Under the pieces are notes generated by a model. It was not told the DNA's origin and ran no database searches. It saw nothing but the letters and a program-made list of their open reading frames with translations. 64,000 bases of DNA from Stenotrophomonas maltophilia (GTDB lineage: Bacteria; Pseudomonadota; Gammaproteobacteria; Xanthomonadales; Xanthomonadaceae): the NCBI RefSeq assembly GCF_002799155.1, contig NZ_NERD01000002.1, positions 2,976,001 through 3,040,000 on the forward strand. Direction: 5' to 3'. Shown piece after piece: positions 9,158 to 17,231 of the stretch (the first letter of the stretch is position 1; the number at the start of each line of letters is the position of its first letter). The position numbers and the translations under genes are program-made.

Positions 9158-9589
9158 TCAGCGAACGATGGAGAAACGCGGCGGCCCGCGCGCGGCATGC
9201 GCCGGCCAGCACAGCGCGGGCAGCACCTGCTGCGACCACGGGAACACCAGCTGCGGCCGCCACAGCAGCGGCAACAGCAGCACCAGCACGGCCAGCCATG
9301 GCAGCAGGCGCATTGCCAGCACACAGTATTCGCAGGCTTCGCCGTGCATGGCGTGGGGGTCGGCCGGGCGGTTGCGCGCTGCCGGCGCGGCCCCGTGCTG
9401 ATCGTGCCCGGCCATGGCCATGCCGCGCATGTCATGGCTCATGGCAGCGTGGTCCATGCCGGCCATCGCAGCGTGGTCCATCGGCTGCGCCTGCAGCGCG
9501 CGGCTGACCAGCGGCGCAAGCACCATCAGCAGCGTCGCCAGGATGGCGAGCTGGAGCAGAAGGCGCTGCGGGCGGGACAGGCGGGTCAC
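9158..9589 (-). CDS. DUF2946 family Met/His-rich small membrane protein
   Basis: 143 residues from a GTG start at 9589. A longer open frame continues upstream, but its sequence there is the intergenic repeat region, so it was not used. One hydrophobic segment at 10-32 resembles an uncleaved signal anchor. Residues 37-65 are dominated by Met and His (for example MDHAAMAGMDHAAMSHDM). A CEYC pair sits at 86-89 and a second membrane segment follows at about 96-115. DUF2946 proteins are commonly found beside copper TonB receptors. The composition suggests binding Cu(I)/Cu(II) in the periplasm and handing it on. The biochemical role is unknown. Confidence 0.78.
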   Translation of the reverse strand: MTRLSRPQRLLLQLAILATLLMVLAPLVSRALQAQPMDHAAMAGMDHAAMSHDMRGMAMAGHDQHGAAPAARNRPADPHAMHGEACEYCVLAMRLLPWLAVLVLLLPLLWRPQLVFPWSQQVLPALCWPAHAARGPPRFSIVR

Positions 9590-9748
9590 CCCGCCAGTGT
9601 AGAGCCGGGTCCAGGGTTGCTCATGCGACGAACCGTCGCAGGCATTTGCGACACCCGTCGCGGGGTGTTCGGCAGGGCTGCGCCCTGCACCTGCAGAGGC
9701 CACGGCAGGTGCCGAAGCAACAGCAGAAGCGGGTTTCCTGAGGGATGA

Positions 9749-9846
9749 CGGGGTGGGTCCGGTTGCGGGGGACGCCGTAAATACGTGCATGTAGGCTCGG
9801 TCGCGCCATCCATGGCGCTCACGCCCCCGCAACCGGACCCACCCCG
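9749..9846 (+). repeat. Long double-hairpin element, copy A
   Basis: The outer arms 9749-9771 and 9824-9846 are exact reverse complements over 23 bp. The core (9772-9823) begins ACGCCGTAAATACGTGC and contains TGTAGGCTCG. It carries an inner hairpin GCGCCAT/ATGGCGC (9803-9809, 9812-9818). The core start and inner hairpin are shared with copies B to E, while the arm sequence is specific to this locus. The 5' arm is G-rich and the 3' arm C-rich. No coding potential. Confidence 0.88.
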
Positions 9847-9884
9847 CCTTCGACAGTTCTCCGCGATCTGTCGGAACCACTCTC

Positions 9885-9925
9885 GGGGTCAGATCCGTTT
9901 TCCGAAGGAAAACGGATCTGACCCC
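9885..9925. repeat. GGGGTCAGATCC palindrome, perfect 19-bp stem
   Basis: A stem of 19 perfect base pairs (9885-9903 with 9907-9925) around the loop GAA. It is of the same family as the elements at 1876-1977, 12213-12251, 15510-15552, 19479-19515 and 35096-35136, and nearly identical in sequence to 19479-19515. Confidence 0.85.
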
Positions 9926-9951
9926 AGATGTATTTCGATATCTGACAGCTT

Positions 9952-10000
9952 CATCCACGCATGGCGTGGATCTACCGTGTCGACCAAGGTCGACACCTAC
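9952..10000 (-). repeat. Two tandem SMAG-type GTAG palindromes
   Basis: On the minus strand these read GTAG followed by ATCCACGCCATGCGTGGAT (9952-9975), and GTAG followed by GTGTCGACCTTGGTCGACAC (9976-10000). Both have the GTAG head and short imperfect-loop hairpin of the abundant SMAG repeats known from S. maltophilia. They sit downstream of the cysB stop and could act as a transcript end or stabiliser. Confidence 0.8.
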
Positions 10001-10054
10001 CAACAGCCATCGGAATCTGTCAGAGGTGGGGCTGCAAGCCCTGCTCGACCCACC

Positions 10055-11038
10055 TCACACCGTGATGGTCTGGGTCAGCGACTCCCAGGTCGGTGGCACC
10101 GGCCACACCGCCGCCTGGTTGCCGTCCAGCACCCGCCGCAGGTCGCGTGGATCAATCTGCGGTGCCAGCACGTGCACCAGCTCCAGCGCGTAATCACGCA
10201 GCACCCGGTCGCGTGGCAGCACCGCCCACGCGATGCACTCGGCAATCGGTGCCGGGGCCGGCCAGGCCTTCAGGTCTTCGTCGTTGGAACTGACCGCCAT
10301 CTCAGCCAGCAGGCCCACGCCCAGGCCGGTACGCACATAGGTCTTGATCAGATCGGCATCGAGCGCGGTCAGCGCCAGATCCGGCACCAGGCCATGGGCG
10401 GCGAAGGCGCGCTGCAGCGAGGAATTCGGGCGGGTCGAGGATTCGTAGCTGATCAATGGCTGCCGGGCCAACGCGGCCAGGTCCGGTGCACGCCCGGCGC
10501 GGTCCAGCGGGTGGCCCTTGGGTACCACCACCAGCCGCCGCCAGCGGAACAGCGGCACTGCAACGCCATCAGTGGGTTCACCGCCAGCGGTGCTGATGAT
10601 CGCGATATCGGCATCCCCCTGGTTCAAGCGGTCCAGCGCGTCGGCTTCACCGGCCTGCTGCAGGTGCACGCTGACCTGCGGGTAAGCCTGCTTGATCGCT
10701 GCCACCGCCGGCGGCAGCACGAAGCGCGCCTGGGTGTGGGTGGTGGTCAGGATCAGCTGGCCCTGGCTCTCACGGCGCTGGTTGGCCGCGTAGGTGCGGA
10801 TGTTGTTGGCCTCCGCCAGCACCGCGCGGGCACGGGCGATCACCTCGGTGCCGGCCGGGGTGACCGACTCCAGGCTGCGGCCCTTGCGCACGAACAACAG
10901 GAAACCCAGCTCGTCCTCCAGCTGCTTGAGCTGCTTGGACAGGCCAGGCTGGGTGGCGTGCACGCGCGAGGCGGCCAGCGTGATGTTCAGCTCGGCGTCG
11001 GCGATGGCAACCAGGTAGCGCAGCTGGGTCAGCGTCAT
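10055..11038 (-). CDS. cysB: LysR-type regulator CysB of sulfur assimilation
   Basis: 327 residues, the usual CysB length. Residues 1-60 form the winged helix-turn-helix (MTLTQLRYLVAIADAELNIT, then ATQPGLSKQLKQLEDELG). The rest is the two-lobed inducer-binding domain, with the CysB-like TTTHTQARFVLPPAVAAIK start that binds N-acetylserine/O-acetylserine and sulfate-type ligands. CysB activates cysteine-biosynthesis genes under sulfur limitation. Its divergent placement 208 bases from cysK supports the assignment over the Cbl or HypT paralogues. The shared spacer holds a likely binding site at 11094-11126. Confidence 0.9.
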   Translation of the reverse strand: MTLTQLRYLVAIADAELNITLAASRVHATQPGLSKQLKQLEDELGFLLFVRKGRSLESVTPAGTEVIARARAVLAEANNIRTYAANQRRESQGQLILTTTHTQARFVLPPAVAAIKQAYPQVSVHLQQAGEADALDRLNQGDADIAIISTAGGEPTDGVAVPLFRWRRLVVVPKGHPLDRAGRAPDLAALARQPLISYESSTRPNSSLQRAFAAHGLVPDLALTALDADLIKTYVRTGLGVGLLAEMAVSSNDEDLKAWPAPAPIAECIAWAVLPRDRVLRDYALELVHVLAPQIDPRDLRRVLDGNQAAVWPVPPTWESLTQTITV

Positions 11039-11093
11039 GGGCAGGCAGGCGGCGTGGGGCGGAGGTCCACTCTAGGGTCAATTGCCGTCACCA

Positions 11094-11126
11094 GCTTATA
11101 ACCAAAGGTTGTTTAAGAAAGGTATC
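11094..11126 (+). promoter_or_regulatory. Likely CysB-responsive promoter region of cysK
   Basis: An AT-rich island in an otherwise GC-rich spacer. It contains the perfect dyad AACC-AAA-GGTT (11100-11110) embedded in TTATAACCAAAGGTTGTTTA. This agrees with the ATAACC-type sites bound by CysB in other gammaproteobacteria, and it lies between divergent cysB and cysK, about 120 bases before the cysK start. No clean -35/-10 pair could be fixed. Confidence 0.5.
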
Positions 11127-11246
11127 TGGTCATTTCCGGGCGTCATATGCCGGCGCTACGGTCAGCCGGCAGCCGCTGGCCTGAACGGCCAGCCGTCCCC
11201 CTTCGCCCGCCGAAGCCCGGCGCGGCCCCGTTTCCGGAGCGCTTCC

Positions 11247-12206
11247 ATGGCCCTGTACGACTCCATCCTCGATACCGTCGGCAACACCCCCATCGTCAGG
11301 CTGCAGCGCCTGGCGCCCCCGCAGGTCAGCGTCTACGCCAAGGTCGAGTCGTTCAATCCGGGCGGCTCGGTGAAGGACCGCCTGGCGCTGGCGATCATCC
11401 TCGACGCCGAAGCGCGTGGCCTGCTCAAGCCGGGTGACACCATCGTGGAGGCGACTTCGGGCAACACCGGCGTGGCGCTGGCGATGGTCGCCGCCGCGCG
11501 CGGCTACAAGTTCGTGGCGACCATGGTCGAGACCTTCTCGGTGGAACGCCGCAAGCTGATGCGCGCCTACGGTGCCAAAGTGATCCTGACCCCGGCCGCC
11601 GAGCGCGGCAGCGGCATGGTACGCAAGGCGGCCGAACTGGCCGAACAGCACGGCTGGTTCCTGGCCAGCCAGTTCGCCAACCCGGCCAACCCGGCGTATC
11701 ACCGCAACACCACGGCCGCGGAAATCCTGCGCGACTTCGCCGGCAAGCGGCTGGACTACTTCGTCAGCGGCTGGGGCACCGGCGGCACGCTCACCGGTGT
11801 TGGCGAAGTGCTGAAGGTCGCGCGCCCGCAGACCCGCATCATCGCCACCGAGCCGGCCGGCGCCGCCCTGCTCAAGGGCGATGACTGGAAGCCGCACAAG
11901 ATCCAGGGCTGGACCCCGGACTTCGTGCCGGACGTGCTCAACCGCGATGTGGTGGACGAACTGGTCTCGGTAGACGATGACCGCGCGATCGCCACCGCGC
12001 GCCGCCTGGCAGCAGAGGAAGGCATTTTCGTCGGCATCTCCGCCGGCGCAACTGTCGCCAGCGCACTGGACGTGGCTGCCCGCGCTGAACCGGGCTCGGT
12101 GATCCTGGCGATGCTGCCGGACACCGGTGAACGCTATTTCTCCACGCCGCTGTTCGCCGATGTGAACGAAGGGTCCGACGACGACTGGCTGGCCGGCCTG
12201 CCGTGA
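11247..12206 (+). CDS. cysK: Cysteine synthase A (O-acetylserine sulfhydrylase)
   Basis: 319 residues. A pyridoxal-phosphate enzyme that makes L-cysteine from O-acetylserine and sulfide in the cytoplasm. The PLP lysine is K43 in PGGSVKDR. The substrate loop TSGNTG is at 70-75 and the phosphate-binding GTGGT follows near 178. ATG at 11247 is preceded by GGAG at the right spacing, whereas the frame further upstream runs through the regulatory spacer. The divergent CysB gene and the AT-rich CysB-type site suggest induction when sulfur is limiting. The last dozen residues are acidic. CysM is an alternative, but the sequence start MALYDSILDTVGNTP fits CysK. Confidence 0.93.
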   Translation: MALYDSILDTVGNTPIVRLQRLAPPQVSVYAKVESFNPGGSVKDRLALAIILDAEARGLLKPGDTIVEATSGNTGVALAMVAAARGYKFVATMVETFSVERRKLMRAYGAKVILTPAAERGSGMVRKAAELAEQHGWFLASQFANPANPAYHRNTTAAEILRDFAGKRLDYFVSGWGTGGTLTGVGEVLKVARPQTRIIATEPAGAALLKGDDWKPHKIQGWTPDFVPDVLNRDVVDELVSVDDDRAIATARRLAAEEGIFVGISAGATVASALDVAARAEPGSVILAMLPDTGERYFSTPLFADVNEGSDDDWLAGLP

Positions 12207-12212
12207 TGCGCA

Positions 12213-12251
12213 GGATCGGATCCCTTTCCGTGCGGAAAAGGGGCTGACCCC
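12213..12251. repeat. Degenerate GTCAG-family palindrome after cysK
   Basis: The inner stem CCTTTCCG/CGGAAAAGG is intact. The right end GCTGACCCC is conserved, but the left end has decayed to GGATCGG. It starts 7 bases after the cysK stop and probably serves as its transcript end. The next 160 bases up to the macro-domain gene show nothing else recognisable. Confidence 0.6.
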
Positions 12252-12416
12252 TTTCTGCTTCAGCCTGCGTGAAGGCGTCGCACGCCATCGTGCGTGAAGG
12301 CCGTCGGATCGCAGCAGGTGAGACGGTCATGACGCAGTATCGATGCCCTGTCCCCTACCGTGGGAACAGTCGGCGCAGATGTTGCGCGGATCACCTCACA
12401 GGCAGGAGACGGACGC

Positions 12417-13016
12417 ATGAAGATCGAGGTTTGGCAGGGCGACATCACGACCCTGGCGGTGGATGCGATCGTCAACGCGGCCAATGAAACACTGCTCGGC
12501 GGCGGCGGCGTCGACGGCGCGATCCATCGCGCCGCGGGCCCGGCGTTGTTGGCCGAGTGCGAGCAGTTGCCGGAGCTTCGCCCCGGCGTGCGCTGCCCGA
12601 CCGGCGAAGTGCGCGCCACCGGTGCGCATGCGTTGCCAGCGCGGCATGTACTGCACACGGTCGGCCCGGTCTGGCATGACGGCCAGCGCGACGAACCTGC
12701 GCTGCTGGCCAACTGCTACTGGAAATCGCTGCAGCTGGCCGAGTCGCTGGGTGTGCAGTCGATCGCGTTCCCGGCGATCAGCTGTGGCGTGTACGGCTAC
12801 CCTTTGTACCAGGCCGCGCAGGTCGCTGTGACCGAAACGCTGGCCTGGCAGCGCAGCCATGCGCAGCCGATGCGCATCGTGCTGGTGGCGTTCAATACGG
12901 CCACGGCCAAGGCTTACCAGCAGGCGCTGGCTGCCGCTGGACAGAATACTGAGAGTGAAGCTCGCGCGTCGATGCTGCCCCCGCTGGGCGATGCAGGCTT
13001 CGCCGTCGCACACTGA
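12417..13016 (+). CDS. Macro-domain protein (O-acetyl-ADP-ribose deacetylase, YmdB-like)
   Basis: 199 residues. Residues 1-175 form one macro domain with the hallmark ADP-ribose-binding motifs [20 protein letters not shown], then [12 protein letters not shown] and [10 protein letters not shown]. MacroD/YmdB enzymes hydrolyse O-acetyl-ADP-ribose or remove mono-ADP-ribose from proteins. ATG at 12417 follows AGGAG with proper spacing; the in-frame upstream ATG at 12360 lacks such a site. The C-terminal 25 residues are an unconserved tail. It stands alone between two palindromes and a terminator, so it is probably monocistronic. Confidence 0.9.
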   Translation: MKIEVWQGDITTLAVDAIVNAANETLLGGGGVDGAIHRAAGPALLAECEQLPELRPGVRCPTGEVRATGAHALPARHVLHTVGPVWHDGQRDEPALLANCYWKSLQLAESLGVQSIAFPAISCGVYGYPLYQAAQVAVTETLAWQRSHAQPMRIVLVAFNTATAKAYQQALAAAGQNTESEARASMLPPLGDAGFAVAH

Positions 13017-13040
13017 TCCGCAGCATGGGACGCAAAAGAG

Positions 13041-13066
13041 AAGGCCGGGCGTTGCCCGGCCTTTTC
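13041..13066 (+). terminator. Rho-independent terminator after the macro-domain gene
   Basis: Stem AAGGCCGGGC/GCCCGGCCTT with loop GTT, followed by TTCC. It lies 25 bases after the macro-domain stop and 40 bases before the converging lipoprotein gene, so it may work in both directions. A degenerate GTAG-less SMAG-like dyad, ATCCACGCATTGCGCGGAT, follows at about 13085-13103. Confidence 0.72.
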
Positions 13067-13108
13067 CATTGCACCGCAGCTTTCATCCACGCATTGCGCG
13101 GATCATGC

Positions 13109-14254
13109 TCAACGACTGGCCGCCTCCACCGCAGCAGCATCTTCGGCCACGACTGCCGCAGCGTCGGCAGCAGCACGCGCGGCTGAGGCGGCGGCGCCCG
13201 CGGCGCTGGCGCCATCCACCTGCACGCGCACTTCCACCAGGCCCGCGCCATTGTTCAGGCTGGACACGTCGACGGTGTAGTGGCCGGCCGGCAGCGTTTC
13301 TTCCAGGCGCGCATTGGTGCCGTTGCCACCGTCGTCGTCGGTCAGTTCCACATCGCCGCCAACCACGCGCAGCACGGTATCGACCTGGCCCGAGATCGCA
13401 TCCAGGCGGACATCGGCCGGACGATCCAGGGTCAGCAGGAAGCGGCGGCTGCCTTCGTTGTCGAGCATGGTATACGCGCTGCCCGAGGTCGGCAGTGCGG
13501 TCCCGTCACGCTCGATCAGGTTGCCCGGCACTTCGATGCGGTTGGCCGACAGGGTGAACATGCCGTTGACGCCGTCACCGAGGCCGCGTGCGGTCAGGGT
13601 GTACTTGCCCGGCTTCAGTACCAGGTTCAGGCGCGAGTTGGTGCTGTCGCCGCCATCGTCATTCTCCGCATCCACGCCATGGCCCGACAGCTTGAGCACC
13701 GGATCGAACACGTCCGACACCAGGCGGATCTCGTACAGGCCTTCCTTTTCCACCTGGAGGGTGTAGTCCTGCGAATCACCGGCCAGCATGTCGACGATCT
13801 CGCCACTGCCCACCAGCGGCTTGCCGTCGTACGGCTTCAGCTTCTCGGCGCGCAGGCGGTACGGGCCGAAGGCGGTCGGGCCATCGGCGTTGACGGCCAC
13901 CTGATAGGTGCCGCCGCCGTTGGCGCGGAATGCCAGCGAAACATCGCCCTCGCGCTCGTAACCGGTGTTGCTGGTGGACACCAGGGTGCCGTTGTTGAAC
14001 ACCGCGATCGAGCCGCTGAGCGCACCGGTGAGCTTCATGCCGACCAGTTCCTTGTCTTCCAGCTTGATCTGGTAGAGCTGGTGGTGGCTGCCGTCGTTGT
14101 AGTTGATGCCGCTGCGCGAGGTGATCTCGCCGGACACCGGCTTGTCGAAATCGAGCGACGCGGCCTTGCCCGCGTCCGCGCCGCCGCCGATGCGGTTGCA
14201 ACCGCCGGCGACCAGGACCGTGGCAACGGCCAGTGTGAGTGCTGCCAAACGCAT
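13109..14254 (-). CDS. Lipoprotein with pre-peptidase-C-like beta domains
   Basis: 381 residues, no name recognised. ATG at 14254 follows AAGGAG and begins a lipoprotein signal (LVAGGC, Cys19); the longer frame upstream reads through the aldolase terminator. The body looks like three or four beta-rich repeats. Two of them end in a matching acidic loop, NDDGGDSTNSRL and DDDGGNGTNARL, each followed by LKPGKYTLT or LPAGHYTVD. That pattern is typical of pre-peptidase C-terminal (PPC) domains and suggests calcium binding. The last 45 residues are almost entirely Ala with Asp/Glu, a probable flexible tail. The cell location is probably the periplasmic face of a membrane. The function is unknown. 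Confidence 0.7.
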   Translation of the reverse strand: MRLAALTLAVATVLVAGGCNRIGGGADAGKAASLDFDKPVSGEITSRSGINYNDGSHHQLYQIKLEDKELVGMKLTGALSGSIAVFNNGTLVSTSNTGYEREGDVSLAFRANGGGTYQVAVNADGPTAFGPYRLRAEKLKPYDGKPLVGSGEIVDMLAGDSQDYTLQVEKEGLYEIRLVSDVFDPVLKLSGHGVDAENDDGGDSTNSRLNLVLKPGKYTLTARGLGDGVNGMFTLSANRIEVPGNLIERDGTALPTSGSAYTMLDNEGSRRFLLTLDRPADVRLDAISGQVDTVLRVVGGDVELTDDDGGNGTNARLEETLPAGHYTVDVSSLNNGAGLVEVRVQVDGASAAGAAASAARAAADAAAVVAEDAAAVEAASR

Positions 14255-14283
14255 GTTGTTTCTCCTTGGCCTTCCATGTGGTT

Positions 14284-14308
14284 CCCGCATGCCGGCCGGG
14301 CATGCGGG
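14284..14308. repeat. Short hairpin in the leader of the lipoprotein gene
   Basis: A 10-bp stem, CCCGCATGCC (14284-14293) and GGCATGCGGG (14299-14308), lies 30 bases upstream of the lipoprotein start and just beyond the aldolase terminator. It could be a second terminator hairpin or a leader structure. Confidence 0.45.
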
Positions 14309-14326
14309 GGCGGAAAAGATACCCGC

Positions 14327-14356
14327 AAAAGCAAACGCCGGCGTAAAGCCGGCGTT
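14327..14356 (-). terminator. Terminator of the class I aldolase gene
   Basis: Stem AACGCCGGC/GCCGGCGTT (14334-14342, 14348-14356) around a 5-base loop. On the minus strand it is followed by a T-rich run (TTGCTTTTGC). It lies 28 bases after the aldolase stop. Confidence 0.8.
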
Positions 14357-14383
14357 GCCCTGTTCATCCTGCAAGAGGACGGA

Positions 14384-15388
14384 TCAGCCGTTCCACTTGC
14401 CCAGCGCGGCCAGGCCGTTGTCCCTGGCGCGCTCGTACACGGTCTTCTGGGCAGCGGCGTAGTTGCCCTTCATGTCCTTGGCCCACAGCTTCAGCGCGGC
14501 CTGCTGCATGGCGCGGCCGTAGGAGAAGCTCAGCGGCCACGGCAGGTTGCCCAGCTGGTTCATCGCGTTCAGGTGCTCGGTGGACTGCTCGTCGCTCTGG
14601 CCACCGGACAGGAACACCACGCCCGGCAGGATCGCCGGCACGGTGCTCTTCAGGCACATCACGGTCGACTCGGCCACTTCCTCGACGTCGGCCTGCTCAT
14701 CGCAGCCCTTGCCGGAGATGACCATCGAGGCCTTCAGGATGGTGCCTTCCAGCAGCACGTTCTGCTGGTACAGGGCGTCGAACAGCGAGCGCAGGGTGGC
14801 TTCGGTGACTTCGTAGCAGGTCTCGATGTCGTGGTCGCCGTCCATGATCACTTCCGGCTCGACCATCGGCACCAGGCCGCATTCCTGGCACAGCGCTGCA
14901 TAGCGGGCCAGTGCGTGGGCGTTGGACTCGATGCAGGTGCCCGACGGGATGCTTTCGCCGATGTTGATCACCGCGCGCCACTTGGCGAAGCGCGCACCCA
15001 GCTTGTAGTACTCCTGCAGGCGCTCGCGCAGGCCGTCCAGGCCTTCGGTGACCAGCTCACCGGGGCAGCCGGCCAGCGGGTGCGCACCCTTGTCCACCTT
15101 GATGCCCGGAATCATGCCGTGGTCGGCCATGTACTTGGCGAACGGCACGCCGTCCTTGGTCGACTGGCGGATGGTTTCGTCGTACAGGATGGCGCCGGAA
15201 ATGTGCTCGTTGAGCTTCGGCGTGGTCAGCAGCAGTTCGCGGTAGGCGCGACGGTTCTCCTCGGTGTTCTCGATACCGACGCCGGCGAAACGCTTGGCGA
15301 TGGTAGCGGTGGATTCGTCGATCGCGATGATGCCCTTGCCCGGGGCGACCATGGCCTGGGCGGTTTCAGCCAGCTGTTCGATGCTCAT
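14384..15388 (-). CDS. Class I fructose-bisphosphate aldolase
   Basis: 334 residues. A Schiff-base aldolase interconverting fructose 1,6-bisphosphate with dihydroxyacetone phosphate and glyceraldehyde 3-phosphate. It resembles the eukaryote-like class I branch: MVAPGKGIIAIDESTATIAKRF at the start, KWRAVI in the middle, VPMVEPEVIMDGDHDIETC, and the lysine in GTILKASMV that forms the imine. GGQSDEQSTEHLNAMN follows near the C terminus. The start has a clean ATG at 15388. It has its own terminator and is separated from the pyruvate kinase gene by 196 bases, so the clustering of glycolytic genes here is not one operon. Confidence 0.95.
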   Translation of the reverse strand: MSIEQLAETAQAMVAPGKGIIAIDESTATIAKRFAGVGIENTEENRRAYRELLLTTPKLNEHISGAILYDETIRQSTKDGVPFAKYMADHGMIPGIKVDKGAHPLAGCPGELVTEGLDGLRERLQEYYKLGARFAKWRAVINIGESIPSGTCIESNAHALARYAALCQECGLVPMVEPEVIMDGDHDIETCYEVTEATLRSLFDALYQQNVLLEGTILKASMVISGKGCDEQADVEEVAESTVMCLKSTVPAILPGVVFLSGGQSDEQSTEHLNAMNQLGNLPWPLSFSYGRAMQQAALKLWAKDMKGNYAAAQKTVYERARDNGLAALGKWNG

Positions 15389-15509
15389 GTATTTCCTGTG
15401 GCGGGTGCGGGAAAAACGTAAGTATAGCCCCGCCGCCCGTTGCCTCGCCGTGGAGGACAGGATGGAAACGCTTCCATGCCGGCGCAGGACAAAAGATGTC
15501 CTGCGGCAT

Positions 15510-15552
15510 GGGGTCAGAGGCCCTGCGGGGATCTGACTTTGGGGTCAGACCC
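15510..15552. repeat. Degenerate GTCAG-family palindrome between aldolase and pyk
   Basis: GGGGTCAGAGGCCC, a TGC loop and GGGGATCTGAC form an imperfect stem (15510-15537). It is followed directly by another GGGGTCAGACCC half (15541-15552), so this looks like a broken doublet. It sits 33 bases after the pyk stop and may act as its terminator. The rest of the 196-base gap is the aldolase leader. Confidence 0.6.
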
Positions 15553-15584
15553 GCAACGCAGCTCCGATCCCGGGCCAACACTCC

Positions 15585-17051
15585 TTACAGATCGCCCAGG
15601 CCGCTGGCGCGGCCGTCTTCGCCCACTTCCAGCAGGCGCAGGGTGTTGGTCGCACCCAGGGTTTCCATGTGCTCGCCGCTGGTGAACACAACGCGGTCAC
15701 CGGCCTGCAGCAGCTCGGATTCGACCAGCAGGCGGATGCTGCCGCGCGCGGCTTCGCGCGGAGTCAGGCCACGGCTGTCGAAGTTGATCGGGTAGACATC
15801 GCGCATCAGCGCCATCTGGCGACGGGCGCCGTCATGGCGGGTCACCGCGAACACCGGCGCCTTGGCGCGGAAACGCGACAGGTAGCGCGCGGTGCCACCG
15901 GATTCGGTCATCGCCACGATCGCACGCACGCCCACGTGCTGCGACAGGAACATGGTGGCCATGGCAATGGCCTGGTCGGCACGTTCCAGGTTGCGCGGCG
16001 AGGCGTTGAAGTCGGTCTCGGTCTGGAACTGGCGCTCGGCCCCCAGGCAGATGCGCGCCATCGCTTCTACGGCCTTGACCGGGTAGGCACCGGCGGCGGT
16101 TTCCGCCGACAGCATCACCGCATCGGTGCCGTCGATGACCGAGTTGGCCACGTCCAGCACTTCGGCACGGGTCGGGATCGGGCTTTCCACCATCGACTGC
16201 AGCATCTGCGTGGCAGTGATCACCACCTTGTTCTGCGCCAGCGACGCCTTGATGATCTTCTTCTGCAGGCCCGGCAGCTCGGCATCGCCGATTTCCACGC
16301 CGAGGTCGCCACGGGCGACCATCACCACGTCGCTGGCCTCGACGATTTCTTCCAGGTTCTCGATCGCCTCGGTACGCTCGATCTTCGACACCAGTGCGGC
16401 ATCGCAGCCGTGCGAGCGGGCGATGTCACGCGCGTCGTTCATGTCCTGCGCGTTGCGGCAGAACGACACGGCGATGAAGTCGACGCCGATCTTGGCAACG
16501 ATGCCGATCAGTTCCTTGTCACGTTCGGTCAGCGCGCCCAGCGACAGGCCGCCGCCCTGCTTGTTCAGGCCCTTGCGGTCGGACAGCACGCCATCGTTGA
16601 GCACGGTATTGACGATGCGGTCGCCCTGCACTTCCACCACCTGCAGCTGCATCAGGCCGTCGTCGAGCAGCAGCACATCCCCCGGGCCCACGTCCTGCGG
16701 CAGGCCCAGGTAGCTCACGCCCACCTGGCTGGCCGTGCCCGGGCCCGCATTCTCGCTGGCGATCAGGTCGAAGCGGTCGCCCGCCTTCAGCTGCACCTTG
16801 CCTTCGGCGAAGCGCTCGATGCGGATCTTCGGGCCCGGCAGGTCGGCCAGGATGCCCACTTCCACGCCCACACGGGCCGCAGCGGCACGCACTTCGGCGG
16901 CACGCTTGGCCTGGCCGGACGGATCGCCATGGCTGAAGTTCAGGCGCACCACATTGACGCCGGCGCGGAACAGATCCTCCAGCACGCCCGGCGGATCGGT
17001 AGCCGGACCGAGGGTGGCAAGGATCTTGGTGCGGCGCTGACGCTCGAACAT
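15585..17051 (-). CDS. pyk: Pyruvate kinase
   Basis: 488 residues. Converts phosphoenolpyruvate and ADP to pyruvate and ATP. All standard motifs are seen: RTKILATLGPATDPP at the start, NFSHGDP with the phosphate-binding residues, LPGPKIRIERF, the B domain, VSKIERTEAIENLEEIV with the catalytic lysine, MVARGDLGVEIG and MLSAETAAGAYPVKAVE. The C-terminal regulatory domain has FAVTRHDGARRQMAL. The length matches bacterial enzymes. It is transcribed alone: 180 bases separate it from the HAD gene upstream and 196 from the aldolase gene downstream. Confidence 0.97.
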   Translation of the reverse strand: MFERQRRTKILATLGPATDPPGVLEDLFRAGVNVVRLNFSHGDPSGQAKRAAEVRAAAARVGVEVGILADLPGPKIRIERFAEGKVQLKAGDRFDLIASENAGPGTASQVGVSYLGLPQDVGPGDVLLLDDGLMQLQVVEVQGDRIVNTVLNDGVLSDRKGLNKQGGGLSLGALTERDKELIGIVAKIGVDFIAVSFCRNAQDMNDARDIARSHGCDAALVSKIERTEAIENLEEIVEASDVVMVARGDLGVEIGDAELPGLQKKIIKASLAQNKVVITATQMLQSMVESPIPTRAEVLDVANSVIDGTDAVMLSAETAAGAYPVKAVEAMARICLGAERQFQTETDFNASPRNLERADQAIAMATMFLSQHVGVRAIVAMTESGGTARYLSRFRAKAPVFAVTRHDGARRQMALMRDVYPINFDSRGLTPREAARGSIRLLVESELLQAGDRVVFTSGEHMETLGATNTLRLLEVGEDGRASGLGDL

Positions 17052-17192
17052 GGTGGATGGGCCTCTCCCGTTAAAGGACGGAAATTAGCACATCCTTCAC
17101 GCCGCATGTATACGGTTACAGCCTTGTGCTGCCTGACTCCGCGGGTCATGGAACGGACATGGTCCGGACATACGCTGGCGCAGGGAGCGGTT

Positions 17193-17224
17193 CTGCAGAG
17201 CCGAGCACGGGCTCGGCTCTGCAG
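17193..17224. terminator. Strong hairpin after the HAD phosphatase gene
   Basis: A 14-bp perfect stem, CTGCAGAGCCGAGC and GCTCGGCTCTGCAG (17193-17206, 17211-17224), starts 8 bases from the HAD stop. It resembles a SMAG hairpin without a conserved GTAG head. The likely role is ending the pgk-HAD message. The pyk promoter must lie in 17052-17190, which contains an AT-rich patch (TGTATACGG near 17107). Confidence 0.68.
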
Positions 17225-17231
17225 CAGCAGG

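Larger units (their letters stand above)
9590..10054. other. Intergenic repeat cluster between DUF2946 and cysB
   Basis: 465 bases without a credible gene. The stretch holds small hairpins near 9651-9715, the long double-hairpin element copy A (9749-9846), a short CGACAG/CTGTCG dyad near 9851-9873, a 19-bp perfect GGGGTCAG palindrome (9885-9925) and two abutting GTAG-type repeats (9952-10000). Transcription from cysB leaves leftward into this cluster. The promoter of the copper pair must also lie within it, but no confident box was seen. Confidence 0.7.

Noticed and set aside
13280..15421. 713-codon plus-strand frame opposite the lipoprotein and aldolase
   Set aside because: It crosses a terminator and two real genes on the other strand, with shadow composition.
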